Shown one piece after another: positions 44,386-53,131 of a stretch of 64,000 bases of DNA (the first letter of the stretch is position 1; each line of letters opens with the position of its first letter). Origin of the DNA: an uncultured Bacillaceae bacterium (GTDB taxonomy: Bacteria; Bacillota; Bacilli; Bacillales; Caldibacillaceae); NCBI GenBank assembly GCA_937934645.1, contig CALGYZ010000047.1:1-64000 (forward strand), given 5' to 3'. The notes under the pieces were generated by a model. That model was not told the origin of the DNA, did no database searches, and saw nothing but the letters and a program-made list of their open reading frames with translations. Made by a program: the position numbers and the translations under genes.

Positions 44386-47300
44386 ACGGAAATGCAGTGA
44401 AAAGCAAACACCCCATCCGGTTTGTGACTGCTTCCAGCCTTTTTGACGGCCATGACGCGACGATAAACATCATGAGAAGAATATTGCAAGCAAGCGGGGT
44501 GGAAGTGATCCATCTGGGTCATAACCGCTCCGTTGAAGAAATTGTCAATGCGGCCATACAGGAGGATGTGCAGGGGATTGCCTGCACATCCTATCAGGGC
44601 GGCCACATGGAATTTTTTAAATATATGTATGATTTGCTGCAGGAAAAAGGCGCCGGACATATAAAAATTTTTGGCGGCGGTGGCGGGGTCATTTTGCCGA
44701 AGGAAGCAAAAGAGCTACATGAATACGGGATTGCCCGGATCTTTTCCCCGGAAGACGGCAGAAGGCTCGGCTTGCAGGGCATGATTAATTTGATGATTGA
44801 AATGACAGACTTTTGTACACTGGACTATGCCGGTTTGCCGGACGGCCTGGAAACGTTGCAAGAAAATGATCATTTAACGATCGCCAAATTGATTACGCTT
44901 GCTGAATATATGGTGGACCGACGGCTGAAGGAAGCATTTGAGGAAATCTCTACCACAGCGGAAACGTTGCTGGAAAAGGTAAAGGAAAATGAAAAATCCG
45001 TTCCGGTAATCGGGATTACAGGTACGGGCGGTGCCGGAAAAAGTTCACTGACCGATGAAATTGTCCGCAGATTTACAGGAGAATTCCCGGATAAAAAGCT
45101 GGCTATTTTATCCGTTGATCCGACGAAACAAAAAACCGGAGGGGCGCTATTGGGTGACCGGATCCGGATGAATGCCATACATTCCCCGAATGTATATATG
45201 CGGAGCATGGCCACCCGGCATTCGAAGAGCGAACTGTCCCTTGCGATTAAAGATGCCCTTTCCGTCGTAAAAGCAGCAAACTTTGATTTAATCATTGTTG
45301 AAACAAGCGGTATCGGCCAGGGGGATGCAGAGATCCGGGAAATCAGCGATGTTTCCCTTTATGTGATGACCAACGAATTCGGCGCTCCGTCCCAGTTGGA
45401 AAAAATCGACATGATTGATTTTGCAGATTTAATTGCCATAAACAAATTTGAAAAAACCGGTTCCGAAGATGCGAAAAGACAGGTTCAAAAGCAATATCAG
45501 CGCAGTCACGGTTTATTTCATCTCGATTATGAACAAATGCCCGTCTATGGAACGATGGCAAGCCAGTTTAACGATCCGGGGACGAATGCGCTGTTTGCAG
45601 CAATTATTGAAAAATTGAATGAAAAGTGCGGATTAAACTGGTCAACCTCCTACTCGAAAGATGAAACGGCCCGGAAAAAGCATGTGATCATACCGAACAG
45701 CCGCCAAAATTATTTGCGTGAAATTGCCAACACGGTCCGGAATTATCATAAAAATGCGGAAGAGCAAGCCGGTTATGCCCGGCGGCTTTACCAGCTTGAG
45801 GGCACCATTGAGCTGGCGAAAGAAAAAGGAGAATCCGGAGAAGTTTTACAATCTCTGCAGCTGCTTAAAGAGGAAGTAGAAAAGAAACTGACCCGAGAAT
45901 CCAAGGATATTTTAGAAAATTGGGAAAAATTAAAAGAAAAATACGCACAGGACCGGTTTACCGTAATAATCCGCAATAAAGAAATCGTTACGGAACTGAA
46001 AACAAAAACCTTATCCGGCCTGGAAATTCCTAAGGTAGCTTTGCCTAAATTTAAAGATTACGGTGAAATTTTGAAATGGGTATATAAAGAAAATGTACCC
46101 GGCTCTTTCCCGTATACGGCAGGCGTTTTCCCGTTTAAGCGGAAAGGCGAGGATCCGAAGAGACAATTTGCCGGCGAAGGAACACCGGAACGGACGAACC
46201 GGCGTTTCCACTATTTATCCAAAGACGATCCCGCAAAACGGTTAAGTACGGCTTTTGACTCGGTGACGTTATACGGGGAGGATCCGGATTTTCGTCCGGA
46301 TATTTTCGGTAAAATCGGAGAAAGCGGCGTCAGTGTTTGTACATTGGACGATATGAAAAAATTGTTTAAAGGCTTTGACTTGTGTGATCCGTCTACTTCC
46401 GTATCGATGACGATCAACGGACCGGCGCCTGTGTTGCTTGCCATGTTCATGAATACGGCGATCAACCAGCAGGCGGAGAAAAAGAAAAAAGAGTTGGGCA
46501 GGCCGTTGACGCAAGAAGAATATGAGGAGGTAAAAGCCAATACGTTATCCACCGTTCGCGGAACGGTACAGGCCGATATTTTAAAAGAAGACCAGGGACA
46601 AAATACTTGCATATTTTCAACGGAATTTGCCCTCAAGATGATGGGGGATATCCAGCAATATTTCATTGATCATAATGTCCGGAACTATTATTCCGTTTCT
46701 ATTTCTGGTTATCATATCGCGGAAGCCGGCGCGAATCCGATTACCCAGCTTGCTTTTACATTGGCGAATGGATTCACGTATGTGGAGTATTATTTGAGCC
46801 GCGGGATGAAGATTGATGATTTTGCACCGAACTTATCCTTTTTCTTTTCCAACGGCTTGGATCCGGAATACAGTGTCATCGGCCGGGTGGCAAGAAGGAT
46901 TTGGGCCATTGTCATGCGGGAAAAATACGGAGCGAATGAGAGAAGCCAGAAATTGAAATATCATATTCAAACATCGGGGCGTTCGCTTCATGCCCAGGAA
47001 ATTGATTTCAATGACATCCGCACAACATTGCAGGCATTAATGGCCATTTACGATAATTGCAACTCATTGCACACCAATGCATATGACGAGGCTATTACGA
47101 CACCGACCGAAGAATCGGTCCGTCGGGCAATGGCGATTCAGCTCATTATTACGAAAGAGTACGGGTTGGCCAAAAATGAAAATCCCCTTCAAGGTTCGTT
47201 TATCATTGAGGAACTGACCGATCTTGTAGAAGAAGCGGTTTTAATGGAGTTTGAACGGATTAATGATCGCGGCGGGGTTTTAGGTGCGATGGAAACCCAG

Positions 47301-47663
47301 TACCAACGGGGGAAAATTCAGGACGAATCACTCGATTACGAATCAAAGAAACATTCAGGGGAAATTCCAATTATCGGGGTCAACACATTTTTAAATCCAA
47401 ATCCGTCAGAAGAAGAACATTATGACAATATGGAAGTGGCCAGGGCGACGATAGAAGAAAAAGAAGCACAAATCCGTAATTTGAAGAAGTTTCAGGAAAG
47501 AAACAAAAATAAAGCAGAAGCGGCATTAAATAAATTAAAAGAGACAGCTTTATCAGGAGGCAATATTTTCGCAGAATTAATGGAAACCGTAAAAGTGGCC
47601 AGCCTCGGGCAAATTACTGCCGCATTATATGAAGTGGGCGGCCAGTACCGTAGAAATATTTAG
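44382..47663 (+). CDS. icmF: fused isobutyryl-CoA mutase IcmF
   Basis: Adenosylcobalamin enzyme that interconverts isobutyryl-CoA and n-butyryl-CoA (and related C5 pairs). The 1093-residue chain has the IcmF order: N-terminal B12 domain (about 10-145) with SLFDGHDATINIMRR, where His24 is the cobalt ligand; a MeaI-like G-protein chaperone with P-loop GTGGAGKSS near 215 and a linker to about 550; then the mutase TIM-barrel with PYTAGVFPFKRKGEDPKRQF and SVSISGYHIAEAGAN. All parts are intact. GTG start overlaps the TetR stop. It ties branched-chain amino acid products to beta-oxidation enzymes of the same operon. A terminator follows. Confidence 0.94.
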   Translation: MNGNAVKSKHPIRFVTASSLFDGHDATINIMRRILQASGVEVIHLGHNRSVEEIVNAAIQEDVQGIACTSYQGGHMEFFKYMYDLLQEKGAGHIKIFGGGGGVILPKEAKELHEYGIARIFSPEDGRRLGLQGMINLMIEMTDFCTLDYAGLPDGLETLQENDHLTIAKLITLAEYMVDRRLKEAFEEISTTAETLLEKVKENEKSVPVIGITGTGGAGKSSLTDEIVRRFTGEFPDKKLAILSVDPTKQKTGGALLGDRIRMNAIHSPNVYMRSMATRHSKSELSLAIKDALSVVKAANFDLIIVETSGIGQGDAEIREISDVSLYVMTNEFGAPSQLEKIDMIDFADLIAINKFEKTGSEDAKRQVQKQYQRSHGLFHLDYEQMPVYGTMASQFNDPGTNALFAAIIEKLNEKCGLNWSTSYSKDETARKKHVIIPNSRQNYLREIANTVRNYHKNAEEQAGYARRLYQLEGTIELAKEKGESGEVLQSLQLLKEEVEKKLTRESKDILENWEKLKEKYAQDRFTVIIRNKEIVTELKTKTLSGLEIPKVALPKFKDYGEILKWVYKENVPGSFPYTAGVFPFKRKGEDPKRQFAGEGTPERTNRRFHYLSKDDPAKRLSTAFDSVTLYGEDPDFRPDIFGKIGESGVSVCTLDDMKKLFKGFDLCDPSTSVSMTINGPAPVLLAMFMNTAINQQAEKKKKELGRPLTQEEYEEVKANTLSTVRGTVQADILKEDQGQNTCIFSTEFALKMMGDIQQYFIDHNVRNYYSVSISGYHIAEAGANPITQLAFTLANGFTYVEYYLSRGMKIDDFAPNLSFFFSNGLDPEYSVIGRVARRIWAIVMREKYGANERSQKLKYHIQTSGRSLHAQEIDFNDIRTTLQALMAIYDNCNSLHTNAYDEAITTPTEESVRRAMAIQLIITKEYGLAKNENPLQGSFIIEELTDLVEEAVLMEFERINDRGGVLGAMETQYQRGKIQDESLDYESKKHSGEIPIIGVNTFLNPNPSEEEHYDNMEVARATIEEKEAQIRNLKKFQERNKNKAEAALNKLKETALSGGNIFAELMETVKVASLGQITAALYEVGGQYRRNI

Positions 47664-47676
47664 CCCCGGAAATGAC

Positions 47677-47711
47677 AAGAAAGCCGGTATGGAACGGCCG
47701 GCTTTCTTTCT
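47677..47711 (+). terminator. terminator after icmF
   Basis: Perfect 11-base stem AAGAAAGCCGG / CCGGCTTTCTT with a 10-base loop, ending the acyl-CoA operon. Confidence 0.88.
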
Positions 47712-47817
47712 GTTTGCCATTGATAATTTTATATTTATATGTAAATATAAAAAAAACAGCACAATTTGGAAATTCAGACACGGATGCTACATTCATGACG
47801 CAGGAAGTGAATACCAC

Positions 47818-47967
47818 TTGAAATGGATCTTATTAATGACAATTGCCGTTCTTTTATTTTTTGCCGTCTCTTTCTTTTATAAGCTCCGTTTGGGGGCCAT
47901 TCCGTTTTTGCTCTTGGCCGTTTTCTTTTTGCTCGTTGCCTGGCGCTGTTTTAAAAAACAGGAATAA
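47818..47967 (+). CDS. small two-helix membrane protein, unknown function
   Basis: A 49-residue frame from TTG 47818, with AGGAAGTG seven bases upstream. It encodes two hydrophobic helices, ILLMTIAVLLFFAVSFFY and IPFLLLAVFFLLVAW, joined by a short basic loop (KLRLG), and a basic tail (RCFKKQE). A longer frame from 47629 would run through the icmF end and its terminator and is unlikely. I do not recognise the family. Positive residues in the loop and tail suggest both on the cytoplasmic side. Confidence 0.5.
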   Translation: MKWILLMTIAVLLFFAVSFFYKLRLGAIPFLLLAVFFLLVAWRCFKKQE

Positions 47968-48109
47968 CGAGTATAATGTACAATGAACTACTGGCATAAG
48001 CAGGTTCATTTTGTTTATAATGGTAAATACGGAAATGAAAGGCTTAATAACTTCTTCCTGATATAAATGAAAATATATCTTTTGTTTATAAAAGAAAGGA
48101 CGTGCAAAA

Positions 48110-48652
48110 GTGATTCTGGAACAATTACCAAAGGAACAATTGGATGAAATGTCAAAGGTTGAAATTGCCCATGCCATTCTGGAAGAACGGAAACAACCGA
48201 TGCATTTCAACGAGCTTGTTGAAGAAATCGGCAAACTGCTCGGTCTTTCACGGGAAGAGATCGATGAGATGATTCCGCAATTTTACACGGATTTAAACAT
48301 TGACGGCCGTTTTATTAATGTCGGCGGAAACACCTGGGGTTATAAAGGATGGTATCCTGTTGAACAGTACGAAGACGATATTGTACCAAGCGCCCGTCCG
48401 AAGAAGAAAAGAAAGAAATCAAAAGCCGCTGTCCTTGACGAAGAATTTGAAGAGCTAGAAGATGAAGATCTTGAGTTTGATGATTTAGTAGATGAAGAAG
48501 ATTATATTGAAGATGAAGAAGACGAGGAAGATTACGATGGAGAAGAACTAGAAGAGGAAAAGGACCTGCTGGATGAGGACTATGAAGATGACCTCGGCTT
48601 TGATGATAAAGACTTGAAAGATTTTGTCGATGACGATATAGATGATCGATAA
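48110..48652 (+). CDS. rpoE: RNA polymerase delta subunit RpoE
   Basis: Gram-positive RNA polymerase delta subunit, which increases promoter specificity and enzyme recycling. The 180-residue protein has an N-terminal HARE-HTH domain (about 8-90; FNELVEEIGKLLGLSREEID, FYTDLNIDGRFINVGGNTWG), a short basic stretch (RPKKKRKKSK) and a long disordered tail made almost only of Asp and Glu (about 110-180). GTG start after GAAAGGA. Directly upstream of pyrG, as in B. subtilis (rpoE-ctrA). Confidence 0.95.
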   Translation: MILEQLPKEQLDEMSKVEIAHAILEERKQPMHFNELVEEIGKLLGLSREEIDEMIPQFYTDLNIDGRFINVGGNTWGYKGWYPVEQYEDDIVPSARPKKKRKKSKAAVLDEEFEELEDEDLEFDDLVDEEDYIEDEEDEEDYDGEELEEEKDLLDEDYEDDLGFDDKDLKDFVDDDIDDR

Positions 48653-48657
48653 ATTTC

Positions 48658-48700
48658 TTGACATACCCGTATATTCTAATGTATATTACTATCTGGGCTC
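48658..48700 (+). promoter_or_regulatory. pyrG promoter with GGGC initiation site
   Basis: TTGACA at 48658-48663, 18-base spacer, TATATT at 48682-48687, and a GGGCTC start region at 48695-48700, seven bases beyond the -10. In B. subtilis pyrG, the transcript starts with GGGC and, when CTP is low, polymerase stutters and adds extra G residues. All sequence parts of that control are present here. Confidence 0.85.
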
Positions 48701-48735
48701 AATAAAAATTTAAACATTATTCGAGTATGACACTC

Positions 48736-48771
48736 AGCTCCCTTACATATTGTCAGAGGGAGCTTTTTTTA
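48736..48771 (+). terminator. pyrG leader attenuator
   Basis: Perfect 8-base stem AGCTCCCT / AGGGAGCT with a 13-base loop and a T-run, about 105 bases before the pyrG start. Its left arm has the C/U-rich CTCCCTT that extra 5' G residues could pair with, opening the terminator when CTP is scarce. Confidence 0.9.
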
Positions 48772-48876
48772 TTTGTACGGGAAATTGCAAATAATTACCA
48801 GCTGTTGAACCGTGTAAAGTCAGGCTTTTTTTGCAAACTATGAATATATAGTGAATGACAAGGAGAGATTCAGGAA

Positions 48877-50493
48877 ATGACAAAGTACGTATTTGTCACC
48901 GGTGGAGTTGTTTCATCGCTAGGAAAGGGAATCGTGGCGGCGTCTCTGGGTAGGTTGTTAAAAAACCGCGGTTTAAAAGTAACGATACAAAAATTTGATC
49001 CGTATATTAACGTAGACCCGGGGACAATGAGCCCGTACCAGCACGGGGAAGTTTTCGTAACGGACGACGGTGCGGAAACAGATCTCGATCTGGGCCATTA
49101 TGAAAGATTTATTGATATAAATTTAAATAAATATTCGAATGTAACGACAGGAAAAATATATTCCAGGGTATTGAAAAAGGAGCGTCGCGGAGAGTATAAA
49201 GGTGCGACGGTGCAAGTGATTCCGCATATTACGAACGAGATTAAAGATCACGTATTCCGGGCGGGAAAAGAAACGAATGCGGACGTAGTGATTACAGAAA
49301 TCGGTGGCACGGTCGGCGATATTGAATCACTTCCGTTCTTAGAGGCCATCCGTCAGTTGAAAAGTGATCTGGGCTCGCATAATGTGATGTATATCCATTG
49401 TACACTTGTTCCGTATATTAATGCGGCCGGTGAGATGAAGACAAAACCGACGCAACACAGCGTAAAAGAATTACGGAGCCTTGGCATCCAGCCGAATGTC
49501 ATTGTTGTCCGGACAGAAATGCCGATTTCGCAGGAAATGAAAGATAAGATCGCCCTCTTCTGTGATATTAATCCTGAGGCGGTTATTGAATCACGTGATG
49601 CCGAAACACTGTATGAAATTCCACTGGCAATGCAGGCGCAAGGACTGGATACGATTGTGTGCAATCATTTGAAAATTGTTTGCCACGAGCCGGATATGGA
49701 AGATTGGGTCCATCTTGTGAAAAAAGTGAAAAACTTATCGAAAACAGTCAGGATCGCCCTCGTCGGAAAATATGTTGAGCTTCAGGACGCGTATCTTTCC
49801 GTTGTTGAGTCGTTAAAACATGCTGGTTACGACTATGATGCGGATATTGAGCTTGAATGGGTCAACGCTGAAGAGGTAACGGAAGAGAATGCCGGTGAAA
49901 TTTTGAAAAATGCAGATGGCATCATCGTTCCGGGAGGTTTCGGCGAGCGCGGGGTGGACGGAAAAATCAATGCCATTAAATACGCAAGGGAAAATCAAGT
50001 TCCGTTTTTGGGCGTTTGCCTCGGAATGCAGCTTGCCGTCGTTGAATTTGCCAGAAACGTCGCCGGTTTAAAAGAAGCGCACAGTACCGAATTCAGTCCC
50101 GATACCGCACAACCGGTCATTGATCTTTTGCCGGAACAGGCTGATGTCGAAGAAATCGGGGGAACATTGCGGCTGGGGCTCTACCCGTGCAAGGTTAAAG
50201 AAGGAACAAAAGCTTTTGAAGCCTATCAGGAAGAGCTGATTTATGAGCGCCACCGCCACCGCTATGAATTCAACAATCATTACCGCGAACTGCTGGAAAG
50301 CAAAGGTCTCGTCGTTTCCGGTCTCAGCCCCGATGGTCGTCTCGTAGAAATGGTTGAACTGAAAGATCATCCGTGGTTTGTTGCGGTTCAGTTTCATCCT
50401 GAATTTAAATCCCGGCCGACAAGACCGCATCCGCTGTTCAGGAAATTTATTGGTGCTTCTTTAAAAAACAGGGAAAATAAGAATGAATGTTAA
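48877..50493 (+). CDS. pyrG: CTP synthase
   Basis: Makes CTP from UTP with glutamine as amide donor. The 538-residue protein has the N-terminal amidoligase domain (about 1-266; VFVTGGVVSSLGKGIVAASL) and a C-terminal class I glutaminase domain with nucleophile in PFLGVCLGMQLAVVEF and the His/Glu pair in VQFHPEFKSRP. Length fits the family (about 535). AAGGAGAG precedes the ATG. The leader holds a GGGC start and terminator, so expression is likely set by CTP through reiterative transcription. Confidence 0.96.
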   Translation: MTKYVFVTGGVVSSLGKGIVAASLGRLLKNRGLKVTIQKFDPYINVDPGTMSPYQHGEVFVTDDGAETDLDLGHYERFIDINLNKYSNVTTGKIYSRVLKKERRGEYKGATVQVIPHITNEIKDHVFRAGKETNADVVITEIGGTVGDIESLPFLEAIRQLKSDLGSHNVMYIHCTLVPYINAAGEMKTKPTQHSVKELRSLGIQPNVIVVRTEMPISQEMKDKIALFCDINPEAVIESRDAETLYEIPLAMQAQGLDTIVCNHLKIVCHEPDMEDWVHLVKKVKNLSKTVRIALVGKYVELQDAYLSVVESLKHAGYDYDADIELEWVNAEEVTEENAGEILKNADGIIVPGGFGERGVDGKINAIKYARENQVPFLGVCLGMQLAVVEFARNVAGLKEAHSTEFSPDTAQPVIDLLPEQADVEEIGGTLRLGLYPCKVKEGTKAFEAYQEELIYERHRHRYEFNNHYRELLESKGLVVSGLSPDGRLVEMVELKDHPWFVAVQFHPEFKSRPTRPHPLFRKFIGASLKNRENKNEC

Positions 50494-50501
50494 TCATAAA
50501 T

Positions 50502-50545
50502 AAAAGCATCCGGAGCCCGTTAATGCGGGGCCGGATGCTTTTTTA
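50502..50545. terminator. bidirectional terminator pyrG/ywjG
   Basis: Perfect 12-base stem AAAAGCATCCGG / CCGGATGCTTTT, loop of 17 bases that can pair further (CCC/GGG), between convergent genes. Confidence 0.9.
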
Positions 50546-50574
50546 CAGCCGTTATTCAACGGTTTCAGGTCGTT

Positions 50575-51096
50575 TTAATAATCTTCCATCATTTCATCAA
50601 TTCTCAGTTTTAACTGGTGGTACACATATAATGCGGCAATGGCATGGGGATACATGGTTCTGCCGCCTCTTTCTTTCGGAACGAGTCCGGTATCCATATG
50701 CAGATTGATAAATACATCAGCCAGATTTTCAAACGGATTTTCTGTATCCCACGGAATGGAGGCAAGAACGGCAAAGGGGACTTGCTTGGACCGCAATTGT
50801 TTGCCCAGATTAACCACCTTTTCATCATGAACGTCCCTTAATACAAATAACACCCGGTCGGCGGTTGTTAATTGGTCAGCGGTTTCGTCCTGCCATTCAT
50901 ACACCCGTTCCAACGGCTCCTGTCCGTGTTTCGCTTCTAAAAATAATGCCTTCATCTCTTTTTCGCCATATATGTAAATGGCCCCTTCTCCGACAAGGGC
51001 CTGGGCAAGCAGCCGGGCGCCGTCTTCTATGTCAAGCTCTTGCTCTGCAATTTTTTGCAATCTGCCAATGAGTTGGGTCGTAAATATTTTTGACAA
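50575..51096 (-). CDS. ywjG: YwjG family protein (DUF2529)
   Basis: A 173-residue soluble protein of the DUF2529 family with an SIS-like sugar isomerase fold pattern (GAIYIYGEKEMKALFLEA, DRVLFVLRDVHDEKVVNLG, GGRTMYPHAIAALYVYHQL). Function unknown. It lies divergent from spo0F, in the same position as ywjG in B. subtilis, and shares a terminator with pyrG. The ATG is preceded on the minus strand by AAGGAG-like GAAGGAGTGAAG. Confidence 0.88.
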   Translation of the reverse strand: MSKIFTTQLIGRLQKIAEQELDIEDGARLLAQALVGEGAIYIYGEKEMKALFLEAKHGQEPLERVYEWQDETADQLTTADRVLFVLRDVHDEKVVNLGKQLRSKQVPFAVLASIPWDTENPFENLADVFINLHMDTGLVPKERGGRTMYPHAIAALYVYHQLKLRIDEMMEDY

Positions 51097-51168
51097 GATT
51101 CTTCACTCCTTCACAAATATTGTAACAAAAAACAATAGAAGTAAAAATATAAGCAAAAAAGAAGCAAA

Positions 51169-51244
51169 TTGTCAAATTTCTCCGGGAAAAATCAGAATCC
51201 GGCGAAGGAAAGACGGGAGGAATCAAAATAGCATTGTCGAATAT
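51169..51244 (+). promoter_or_regulatory. spo0F sigma-H promoter with Spo0A boxes
   Basis: GGAGGAATC at 51216-51224 and GTCGAATAT at 51236-51244, 11 bases apart, fit the sigma-H consensus (RNAGGAWWW / RNNGAATWW) with a single mismatch. TTGTCGAA at 51234-51241 overlaps the -10, and TTGTCAAA at 51169-51176 lies farther up; both fit the Spo0A box TTTGTCRAA core. This matches the known control of B. subtilis spo0F, where Spo0A~P binding both activates and represses. Confidence 0.85.
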
Positions 51245-51311
51245 AAAGACTGGGCGAATAAATTAAATCGTCCGGCATAGGATTTGATTATGGTGATTGG
51301 AGAGAAATATT

Positions 51312-51689
51312 ATGGTAAAGGGGAAAATATTAATCGTAGATGATCAATTCGGAATCCGGTTATTGTTAAATGAAGTTTTCCAAAAAGAAGGGTATGAAAC
51401 GTTTCAGGCATCAAATGGAAAAGCCGCTTTGGAAATTGCCAGCAAAGAATGTCCCGATTTAGTGTTACTCGATATTAAGATACCAGGTATGGACGGTATT
51501 GAAATACTGAAAAAATTAAAGGAAGAAGATCCGTCACTTTACGTAATAGTCATGACAGCTTACGGAGAACTTGATATAATAAATGAGGCGATGGAATCAG
51601 GCGCCCTTACTTATTTTACCAAACCATTTGATATAAACGAACTGGCGCAGACCGTAAATAAATATTTAGACGGAAAGGTTTACAAATAA
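51312..51689 (+). CDS. spo0F: sporulation phosphorelay response regulator Spo0F
   Basis: Single-domain receiver that takes phosphate from sporulation kinases and passes it to Spo0B, and so to Spo0A. The 125-residue protein has the acidic pair Asp10/Asp11 (ILIVDDQFG), the phosphorylated Asp54 (LVLLDIKIPGMDG), Thr in VMTAYGE and the Lys of YFTKPFD. No output domain, as expected. The ATG at 51312 follows GGAGAG; an upstream TTG at 51297 is less likely. Next is fbaA, as in B. subtilis. Confidence 0.96.
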   Translation: MVKGKILIVDDQFGIRLLLNEVFQKEGYETFQASNGKAALEIASKECPDLVLLDIKIPGMDGIEILKKLKEEDPSLYVIVMTAYGELDIINEAMESGALTYFTKPFDINELAQTVNKYLDGKVYK

Positions 51690-51869
51690 AACCTGTTCCC
51701 TTTCATACAAAATATGTTTATATTTTGTATATTTTTTCACATAGTCAAAGGACATTTATTTTGATATGATATCTTTGATAAACGTCTTGTTTGTCAATGA
51801 AGTACATAATTCTTTCATTTTGGGAATCCTTTATGAAGAATTGATTTTATTTTAAAGGAGGAAGTACAT

Positions 51870-52727
51870 ATGCCATTAGTGTCAATGACAGACATGCTAA
51901 ACAAGGCAAAAGATGAAGGTTATGCAGTCGGTCAATTTAACGTGAACAACCTGGAATATGCCCAGGCAATCCTTCAAGCGGCTGAAGAAGCAAAATCCCC
52001 TGTTATTTTGGGTGTTTCCGAAGGTGCCGGCCGCTACATGGGCGGATTCAGCGTGGTAACAGCGATGGTTAAAGCATTGATGAAAGAGTACAATATCACC
52101 GTACCCGTTGCCATCCATCTTGACCACGGTTCAAGCTTTGAATCCTGCGCTAAAGCAATTCAAGCCGGCTTTACATCTGTAATGATTGATGCAAGCCATA
52201 AACCGTTTGAAGAAAACGTGACTTTAACTTCAAAAGTCGTAGAATTGGCCCACATCCACGGCGTATCCGTTGAAGCGGAACTGGGCATTGTCGGTGGACA
52301 GGAAGACGACGTTGTCGGTGAAGTTATGTATGCAGATCCGAAAGAATGTGAAGAATTAGCTAAACGCACAGATATTGACTGTCTCGCTCCTGCCCTTGGT
52401 TCTGTGCACGGACCGTATAAAGGGGAACCGAAACTCGGATTTAAGGAAATGGAAGAAATCGGAAGGATCACCGGTTTACCGCTTGTACTCCACGGCGGAA
52501 CAGGAATCCCGACGAAAGACATTCAAAAAGCAATTTCTCTTGGTACAGCAAAAATTAATGTGAACACCGAAAACCAAATTGCATCAACGAAGAAAGTACG
52601 CGAAATATTAGGCGAAAATCCGGACTTATACGATCCGCGTAAGTATTTAGGTCCGGCAAGAGATGCGATTAAAGAAACTGTATTAGAAAAAATGAAAGAA
52701 TTCGGATCGGTTGGAAAAGCTGAATAA
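51870..52727 (+). CDS. fbaA: fructose-bisphosphate aldolase class II
   Basis: Zinc-dependent aldolase of glycolysis and gluconeogenesis. The 285-residue protein has AIHLDHGSSFESCAKAI with catalytic Asp and a zinc His, VEAELGIVGGQEDDVVGE, and the later zinc ligands in LGSVHGPYKG and VLHGGTGIPTKDI. AAAGGAGG lies ten bases before the ATG. In B. subtilis a transaldolase gene (ywjH) follows; here a 404-base gap leads straight to murAB. Confidence 0.96.
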   Translation: MPLVSMTDMLNKAKDEGYAVGQFNVNNLEYAQAILQAAEEAKSPVILGVSEGAGRYMGGFSVVTAMVKALMKEYNITVPVAIHLDHGSSFESCAKAIQAGFTSVMIDASHKPFEENVTLTSKVVELAHIHGVSVEAELGIVGGQEDDVVGEVMYADPKECEELAKRTDIDCLAPALGSVHGPYKGEPKLGFKEMEEIGRITGLPLVLHGGTGIPTKDIQKAISLGTAKINVNTENQIASTKKVREILGENPDLYDPRKYLGPARDAIKETVLEKMKEFGSVGKAE

Positions 52728-53131
52728 TTGATAAAAGACGGGGTGTCCGGGACGGTAAAATGATTACAGTCAAAAGGACCGCCCCTCTTTTATTCAATAT
52801 ATTTTTTGAATATTTCATATACTAACAGTGGCTGAAGTTTACGGTTTTCGTTGTTTTGTGAAGATATATACGAAATTGACTCGCTTCATTGTATTCATCC
52901 CTCTCTTTTCTATCCTTGTTTCACGTCATAAAATCGCAAAACTCGTGCTTGAACTGGTTTCACCGGCATGTTATAACGGATTATGGTATGATATTCCTAA
53001 TATTGATTCCTTTTTTTCTGTGTCTGAATTACACACACTTTGGGTTAAACTAAAAATACCCGTTCATATAAATGAACGTTTGAAAAACCGGCCTTTTTGA
53101 AGTGAAAGCAAGTCTTGGAAGGGAGATATTC
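52728..53131. other. gap between fbaA and murAB
   Basis: About 400 bases. It starts with an imperfect hairpin (52733-52796, AAAAGACGGGG... against ...CCGCCCCTCTTTT) that probably ends the fbaA transcript. A promoter for murAB is seen at 52949-52977. A 90-codon frame from GTG 52828 has no ribosome binding site and no family pattern, so I do not call it a gene. No trace of a transaldolase gene is seen. Confidence 0.5.
52949..52977 (+). promoter_or_regulatory. candidate sigma-A promoter for murAB
   Basis: TTGAAC at 52949-52954, 17-base spacer, TATAAC at 52972-52977, about 155 bases upstream of the murAB start. A second possible -10, TATGAT, lies 11 bases on. Moderate match only. Confidence 0.4.

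Noticed and set aside
45030..45090. icmF G-protein part as a separate meaB gene
   Set aside because: The frame is continuous with both the B12 domain and the mutase domain, with no internal stop or start signal; it is the known IcmF fusion.
52828..53100. 90-codon frame between fbaA and murAB
   Set aside because: No ribosome binding site; it spans the likely murAB promoter and has no recognisable domain.
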